A DNA stretch of 17,768 nt from DATFWC01 sp045801465. Its GTDB lineage: Bacteria > Pseudomonadota > Alphaproteobacteria > Rhizobiales > Xanthobacteraceae. The first letter of the stretch is position 1; each line of letters starts with the position of its first letter. Shown here piece by piece: positions 14,751 to 17,768 of the stretch. Location: NCBI GenBank assembly GCA_045801465.1, contig JBJMSU010000243.1, positions 1 through 17,768 of the forward strand. Direction: 5' to 3'. The notes beneath the pieces are model-generated. The model was not told the origin of the DNA and did not search any database. It worked only from the letters and a program-made list of their open reading frames with translations. The position numbers and the translations under genes were made by a program.

Positions 14751-15848
14751 TCAAGCCTCGAGCGTCTCGGTCGATATGATCTCGATGCCGAAGCCGGCAA
14801 GCCCCACATAGGTGAGCTTCGCCGACGAGAGAAGCCGGATCGACGACACACCGATATCCTTCAAGATCTGCGCCCCTAGGCCGACCTCGCGCCATTGGCG
14901 CGAGCGCGCCACCTCCGAGCCGGTGCCGCCGGCCTGCGGGATCGCCTGGGTCGGCACGCCCGCCGCGCCGTCGCGGAGAAAAATGAGGACGCCGCGGCCT
15001 TCCTGCTTGAAGCGCTGCAGCGCCGCATGCACCGGATGCGCTCCGCCGAACACGTCGCGGATGATGTCGGCCCGGTGCAGCCGCGCCAGTACGTCCTTGC
15101 CGTCGCCGACGCGGCCGTACACGAAGGCCATGTGCTGGACGGCATCGAACGGCGTCACGTAGGCGTAGCCCTGCAGTGTGCCGATTTCGCTCTTCACCGG
15201 AAACTCGGCGATGCGCTTGACCAGCTTGTCGCGCGCCTGGCGGTAGGCGATGAGATCGGCAATCGAGATGAGCCTGAGCCCGTGTTGCTGTGCGAACGCC
15301 GCGAGCGCTGGTCCGCGCATTACGGTGCCGTCGTCGTTCATCAGCTCGGCCAGGACGCCGACCGGCGGCAGACCGGCGATGCGACAGAGATCGATGCACG
15401 CTTCGGTATGGCCGGAGCGCATCAGCACGCCGCCGTCCTTGGCGACCAGGGGAAAGACATGGCCGGGTCGCGCGAAATCGGCCGGTCCGCTGTTGGGATT
15501 GGCGAGCGCGCGGACGGTGTGGGTGCGCTCCTCGGCCGAGATGCCGGTGGTGAGCCCGTGACGCACGTCGACCGAGACCGTGAAGGCGGTGCCGAGCGGG
15601 GCATCGTTGAGCGCGACCATCGGATCGAGGCGCAGGCGCTTGGCCTCTTCGGCCGACAGCGGCGCGCACACGATGCCGGAGGTGTGGCGGATGATGAACG
15701 CCATCTTCTCGGGCGTGCACAGCGATGCGGCGACGAAGAGGTCGCCCTCGTTCTCGCGGTCGTCGTCATCGGTTACGACGATGAGCTCGCCGCGGGCAAA
15801 GGCCTCGATGACGCTGCTGATGCGATTATGGCTTTCGAGCAAGGTCAT
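14751..15848 (-). CDS. ribB: 3,4-dihydroxy-2-butanone-4-phosphate synthase with degenerate RibA-like domain (RibBX)
   Basis: 365 aa. The N-terminal RibB domain (about residues 1-205) converts ribulose 5-phosphate to DHBP plus formate for riboflavin synthesis: TDDDDRENEGD (26-36) binds Mg and substrate, and SGHTEACIDLCRIAGLPPVGV with ELMNDDGTVMR completes the site. The C-terminal domain aligns with GTP cyclohydrolase II by its GYAYVTPFD.., DVFGG.., EGRGVLIFLR.. and GFGIEIIS segments. It has no cysteine at all, so the three zinc ligands of RibA are missing and the GRGIGL loop is replaced. This is the RibBX variant known from proteobacteria, in which the X domain is not a cyclohydrolase; a separate ribA should exist elsewhere. 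The ATG at 15848 lies 9 nt from composite repeat copy 3; aroC is upstream on the same strand. Confidence 0.92.
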   Translation of the reverse strand: MTLLESHNRISSVIEAFARGELIVVTDDDDRENEGDLFVAASLCTPEKMAFIIRHTSGIVCAPLSAEEAKRLRLDPMVALNDAPLGTAFTVSVDVRHGLTTGISAEERTHTVRALANPNSGPADFARPGHVFPLVAKDGGVLMRSGHTEACIDLCRIAGLPPVGVLAELMNDDGTVMRGPALAAFAQQHGLRLISIADLIAYRQARDKLVKRIAEFPVKSEIGTLQGYAYVTPFDAVQHMAFVYGRVGDGKDVLARLHRADIIRDVFGGAHPVHAALQRFKQEGRGVLIFLRDGAAGVPTQAIPQAGGTGSEVARSRQWREVGLGAQILKDIGVSSIRLLSSAKLTYVGLAGFGIEIISTETLEA

Positions 15849-15857
15849 CCCGCTTGG

Positions 15858-16020
15858 CTAGTGCCCGCTTCCGAAGTTCGTGATCATCGCAGCAGCCTCT
15901 GGCACGAACTTCGGAACCAAAGGGCACCAGCAACTCTGTGATTCCAGTGCCGCTTTCGATTTGAAGTTCCTAAACGAGCTCGCAGCTACCACTGTAGGAA
16001 CTTCAAATCGGCGGCACTGG
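15858..16020 (-). repeat. Composite two-hairpin repeat, copy 3 (reverse orientation)
   Basis: 163 bp, read on the minus strand as A then B. Hairpin A is 15944-16020 (77 bp, ends CCAGTGCCGC / GCGGCACTGG, so both ends carry the same compensating change from CTAG), the linker 15931-15943 (13 nt), and hairpin B 15858-15930 (73 bp). The arms GATTTGAAGTTCCTA and TTCCGAAGTTCGTG match the other copies; the A loop shares GCGAGCTCGTT with copy 2 and the B loop has CAGAGGCTGCTGC. It overlaps the 3' end of aroC and ends 9 nt before the ribBX start. Confidence 0.93.
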
Positions 16021-17133
16021 CCGCGTGAACGGCCATTCCACCGGCGCTCCCACCTGAGCGCGCTGCCGTAGATAGTGATCGGCGATCACGCACGCCATCA
16101 TGGCCTCGCCGATCGGCACTGCGCGGATCCCGACGCACGGGTCGTGGCGGCCCTTGGTCACGATCTCGGTCTCACCCCCGTAGCGGTCGACGGTGCGCCG
16201 CGGCGTGAGAATCGACGAGGTCGGCTTCACTGCGAAACGCGCGACGATCGGCTGTCCGGTGGAGATCCCGCCGAGAATGCCGCCCGCATGATTCGACAGG
16301 AAGCGCGGCTTGCCGTCGTTGCCCATGCGCATTTCGTCGGCGTTCTCTTCGCCGCTGAGCGCGGCGGTGGCGAAGCCGTCGCCGATCTCCACGCCCTTTA
16401 CGGCATTGATGCCCATCAGGGCGGCCGCGATATCGCTGTCGAGCTTGCCATAGACCGGCGCGCCGAGCCCGGCCGGCACTCCTTCCGCCATCACCTCGAT
16501 GACGGCGCCGATCGAAGATCCGCGTTTGCGCACGTCGTCGAGAAAGTCTTCGAGGACGGGGACGAGCGCCGCATCGGGACAAAAGAACGGATTTTGTGCG
16601 ATCGCCTCCCAGTCCCACCGCGTCCGATCGACCCGGTGCGGCCCCATCTGCACCAACGCCGCGCGCACGCTCATGCCCGGCACGACCTTGCGGGCAATGG
16701 CCCCGGCTGCAACCCGCGCCGCGGTCTCGCGCGCCGAGGCGCGTCCGCCGCCGCGATAATCGTGCAGCCCGTATTTCACATCGTAGGTATAGCCGGCATG
16801 TCCCGGCCGGTACTTGTCCTTGATGTCGGCGTAGTCCCTGGAGCGCTGGTCGACGTTCTCGATGATCAGCGCGATCGGCGTGCCGGTCGTCACCTCCTGT
16901 CCGCTCGCCTCGTCGGCGAAAGTCCCCGAGAGGATCCGCACCGTATCCGGCTCGCGCCGCTGGGTGGTGAAGCGCGACTGGCCGGGGCGCCGACGGTCAA
17001 GGTCGCGCTGGATATCGGCGGCTTCAAGCGGAATGCGCGGCGGGCAGCCATCGACGACGCAGCCGATAGCGGTGCCATGGCTTTCACCGAAAGTGGTGAC
17101 GCGGAAGAGATGGCCGAACGTGTTGAACGACAT
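16003..17133 (-). CDS. aroC: Chorismate synthase, stop codon supplied by a repeat element
   Basis: 376 aa. FMN-dependent 1,4-elimination of phosphate from EPSP to chorismate, the last shikimate step. Signatures: GESHG at residues 16-20, RRRPGQSRFTTQRREPD, RPGHAGYTYDVKYG, GRASARETAARVAAGAIARK, NHAGGILGGISTGQPI and GRHDPCVGIRAVPIGEAM. MSFNTFGHLFRVTTFGESHG is the family's N-terminus, so the start is 17133; the frame is open 62 codons further, but that lies in the regulatory region. The C-terminus (HYLRQRAQVG..) is normal up to WPFTR, but the last five residues, PVPPI, and the TGA lie inside composite repeat copy 3. It is probably the first gene of an aroC-ribBX-ald unit. Confidence 0.96.
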   Translation of the reverse strand: MSFNTFGHLFRVTTFGESHGTAIGCVVDGCPPRIPLEAADIQRDLDRRRPGQSRFTTQRREPDTVRILSGTFADEASGQEVTTGTPIALIIENVDQRSRDYADIKDKYRPGHAGYTYDVKYGLHDYRGGGRASARETAARVAAGAIARKVVPGMSVRAALVQMGPHRVDRTRWDWEAIAQNPFFCPDAALVPVLEDFLDDVRKRGSSIGAVIEVMAEGVPAGLGAPVYGKLDSDIAAALMGINAVKGVEIGDGFATAALSGEENADEMRMGNDGKPRFLSNHAGGILGGISTGQPIVARFAVKPTSSILTPRRTVDRYGGETEIVTKGRHDPCVGIRAVPIGEAMMACVIADHYLRQRAQVGAPVEWPFTRPVPPI

Positions 17134-17163
17134 TTCGCAATCGGGATGCTGGCGACGTCGCGC

Positions 17164-17192
17164 TTTATGAACCGAACACCCGAATGTTGCAA
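17164..17192 (-). promoter_or_regulatory. Candidate aroC promoter
   Basis: On the minus strand TTGCAA (17187-17192) and CATAAA (17164-17169) are 17 bp apart, each 4 of 6 to the sigma-70 consensus. Predicted initiation near 17157 would give a leader of about 24 nt before the aroC ATG. Confidence 0.4.
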
Positions 17193-17259
17193 AGCTGGAT
17201 GGTCGCGCGCCGGCGCATGTCTGACTGCGAAGACTCGGGTTCGTGCTGCCTAGACTTGC

Positions 17260-17335
17260 TGAACGAAGGTTTAGCAAGATGAACGAATATTCATTTGGCT
17301 GAACGACAGTTAATGGCAAGCTGAACGTACGTTAA
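17260..17335. promoter_or_regulatory. Four phased operator-like sites, TGAAC-N4-GTTNA
   Basis: Imperfect 5-4-5 palindromes at 17260-17273, 17280-17293, 17300-17313 and 17322-17335. All begin TGAACG; the right halves are GTTTA, ATTCA, GTTAA and GTTAA. Start-to-start spacing is 20, 20 and 22 bp, close to two helical turns, so the sites face the same side of the DNA. They lie upstream of both divergent candidate promoters. The binding protein is not recognised; a dimeric helix-turn-helix regulator is inferred. Confidence 0.6.
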
Positions 17336-17371
17336 GTTACAGTGATTTCAGTGTTTTTCCGTTGAAACTAT

Positions 17372-17400
17372 TTGAACCAAACGCCTCGATCATGTATTGA
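17372..17400 (+). promoter_or_regulatory. Candidate promoter of the lysine-rich protein gene
   Basis: TTGAAC (17372-17377) and TATTGA (17395-17400) are exactly 17 bp apart. It starts 36 bp after the last TGAAC site and would give a leader of roughly 100 nt that includes the CGGTGGA-TTT-TCCACCG hairpin. Confidence 0.4.
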
Positions 17401-17505
17401 GCATGACGTGGTAGGGACGCGTCTGGGCTGCAAGCTGACGGTGGATTTTCCACCGCACGTCTGAGAGCCGGACTTCCCAGTAAGGGCACAATGAGGATAT
17501 CCATC

Positions 17506-17688
17506 ATGCGCAAATTGACAGCGATTATTGCCGCACTCGGGTTTCTCGGCTCGACCAGCCTGACCCCGGTGTTTGCGGCTCCCGTCCCCGGCCCGGTCGT
17601 GAAGAGTGACGACCTATCGGCCGCCAAGAAAAAGAAGAAGAAGAAGGGCGCCGAGGTCATCATGAATGACGAGTTGACGAACGCCTAG
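17506..17688 (+). CDS. Small secreted lysine-rich repeat protein, truncated by a stop
   Basis: 60 aa from the ATG at 17506, or 65 from the ATG at 17491. I prefer 17506: GAGG lies 9 nt upstream and the protein then begins with a clean signal peptide, MRKLTAIIAALGFLGSTSL, ending near VFA-AP. The mature part is PGPVVKSDDLSA followed by AK7 and GAEVIMNDELTNA, then TAG. I do not recognise a family. The mature region is the start of a 20-codon tandem repeat that continues beyond the stop to the window edge, so the gene was probably longer. Lysine runs on a small exported protein suggest binding to anionic surface polymers, DNA or lipids, but this is a guess. Confidence 0.65.
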   Translation: MRKLTAIIAALGFLGSTSLTPVFAAPVPGPVVKSDDLSAAKKKKKKKGAEVIMNDELTNA

Positions 17689-17766
17689 AAGAAATAGAAG
17701 ACGAAGTTCGCCGAGGTCTTCGTGTATGACGAGATTACGACCGCCAAGAAGAAAAAGAAGAAGAAG
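17587..17766 (+). repeat. Three in-frame 60-bp tandem units encoding V-x3-D-[DE]-[LI]-[ST]-x-A-K7
   Basis: Units at 17587-17646, 17647-17706 and 17707-17766, each 20 codons. Each has V at position 4, Asp at 8, an acidic residue at 9, Leu or Ile at 10, Ser or Thr at 11 and Ala at 13, then a run of seven lysine codons. In the middle unit two of those codons read TAG (17686-17688 and 17695-17697) and another has become ACG. The third unit is open to the edge of the window. Confidence 0.75.
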
Positions 17767-17768
17767 TG
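17689..17768 (+). pseudogene. Out-of-translation 3' remainder of the lysine-rich repeat gene (partial)
   Basis: In the same frame as the preceding gene, after the first TAG, the codons read KK-stop-KTK, then FAEVFVYDEITTA and K7, running off the window. The retained reading frame and repeat pattern show this was coding. The second stop excludes one chance change as the only lesion. It may be decay, readthrough, or an assembly problem in a low-complexity repeat. Confidence 0.5.

Larger units (their letters stand above)
17134..17505. other. Divergent intergenic region of 372 bp (no gene)
   Basis: Between aroC (minus) and the lysine-rich protein gene (plus). It holds a candidate aroC promoter, four TGAAC-N4-GTTNA sites, a candidate promoter for the plus-strand gene, and a leader hairpin, CGGTGGA (17439-17445) with TCCACCG (17449-17455), loop TTT. 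It is clearly richer in A/T than the rest of the window. No coding frame is supported inside it. Confidence 0.8.

Noticed and set aside
10849..16020. Reading the three repeated segments as a CRISPR array or an integron attC array.
   Set aside because: There are only three copies, kilobases apart, in both orientations, with no spacers, cas genes or integrase, and no attC core sites.
17134..17319. A 62-codon N-terminal extension of aroC.
   Set aside because: It would translate the operator array and promoter region; chorismate synthase begins MSFNTFGHLF at 17133.

Overview
The window is about 17.8 kb of high-GC, densely packed bacterial chromosome. Gene content points to an alphaproteobacterium of the Hyphomicrobiales (Bradyrhizobium / Xanthobacteraceae-like): a RibB fused to a degenerate RibA-like domain, a ~590-aa acyl-CoA dehydrogenase with its own C-terminal domain, a DUF1194 protein, a DUF6496 protein, the order deacetylase-xseB-(pirin)-dxs-tlyA-RNA methyltransferase, and intergenic palindromes of a type I remember from that group. 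This assignment is inference from gene content; no rRNA gene is present.

Layout. 1-1358 (minus): a Sua5-type threonylcarbamoyl-AMP synthase followed by the first 74 codons of an FAD-linked oxidase cut by the window edge. 1485-4123 (plus): acyl-CoA dehydrogenase and an HSDL2-like SDR, two bases apart. 4225-5316 (minus): a Tat-exported amidohydrolase. 5402-9720 (plus): histone-deacetylase-family protein, xseB, pirin and dxs, ending at a strong two-way terminator shared with a small basic DUF6496 gene (9800-10000, minus). 10134-12250 (plus): tlyA and a RumA-type rRNA methyltransferase. 12505-13368 (minus): exported DUF1194 protein. 13448-17133 (minus): aroC, ribBX and ald in that transcriptional order. 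17506-end (plus): a small secreted lysine-rich repeat protein interrupted by stop codons.

Function. Most genes are housekeeping or central metabolism: tRNA t6A modification, fatty or organic acyl-CoA oxidation, DNA repair (exonuclease VII small subunit), isoprenoid precursor synthesis (DXS), rRNA methylation, chorismate, riboflavin precursor and alanine metabolism.

The most interesting signal is not a gene. Three copies (10849-11011, 14581-14733, 15858-16020) of a composite repeat of 153-163 bp lie between co-directional genes. Each copy is two different long hairpins, A and B, each bounded by CTAG-type ends and always joined by a 13-nt linker. All three copies end 3-14 nt before a start codon, and two run into the preceding gene and supply its stop codon (tlyA, aroC). 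No transposase is present. Other signals worth checking are four phased TGAAC-N4-GTTNA operator-like sites between two candidate divergent promoters (17260-17335), and a 60-bp in-frame tandem repeat with two AAG-to-TAG changes at the right edge.
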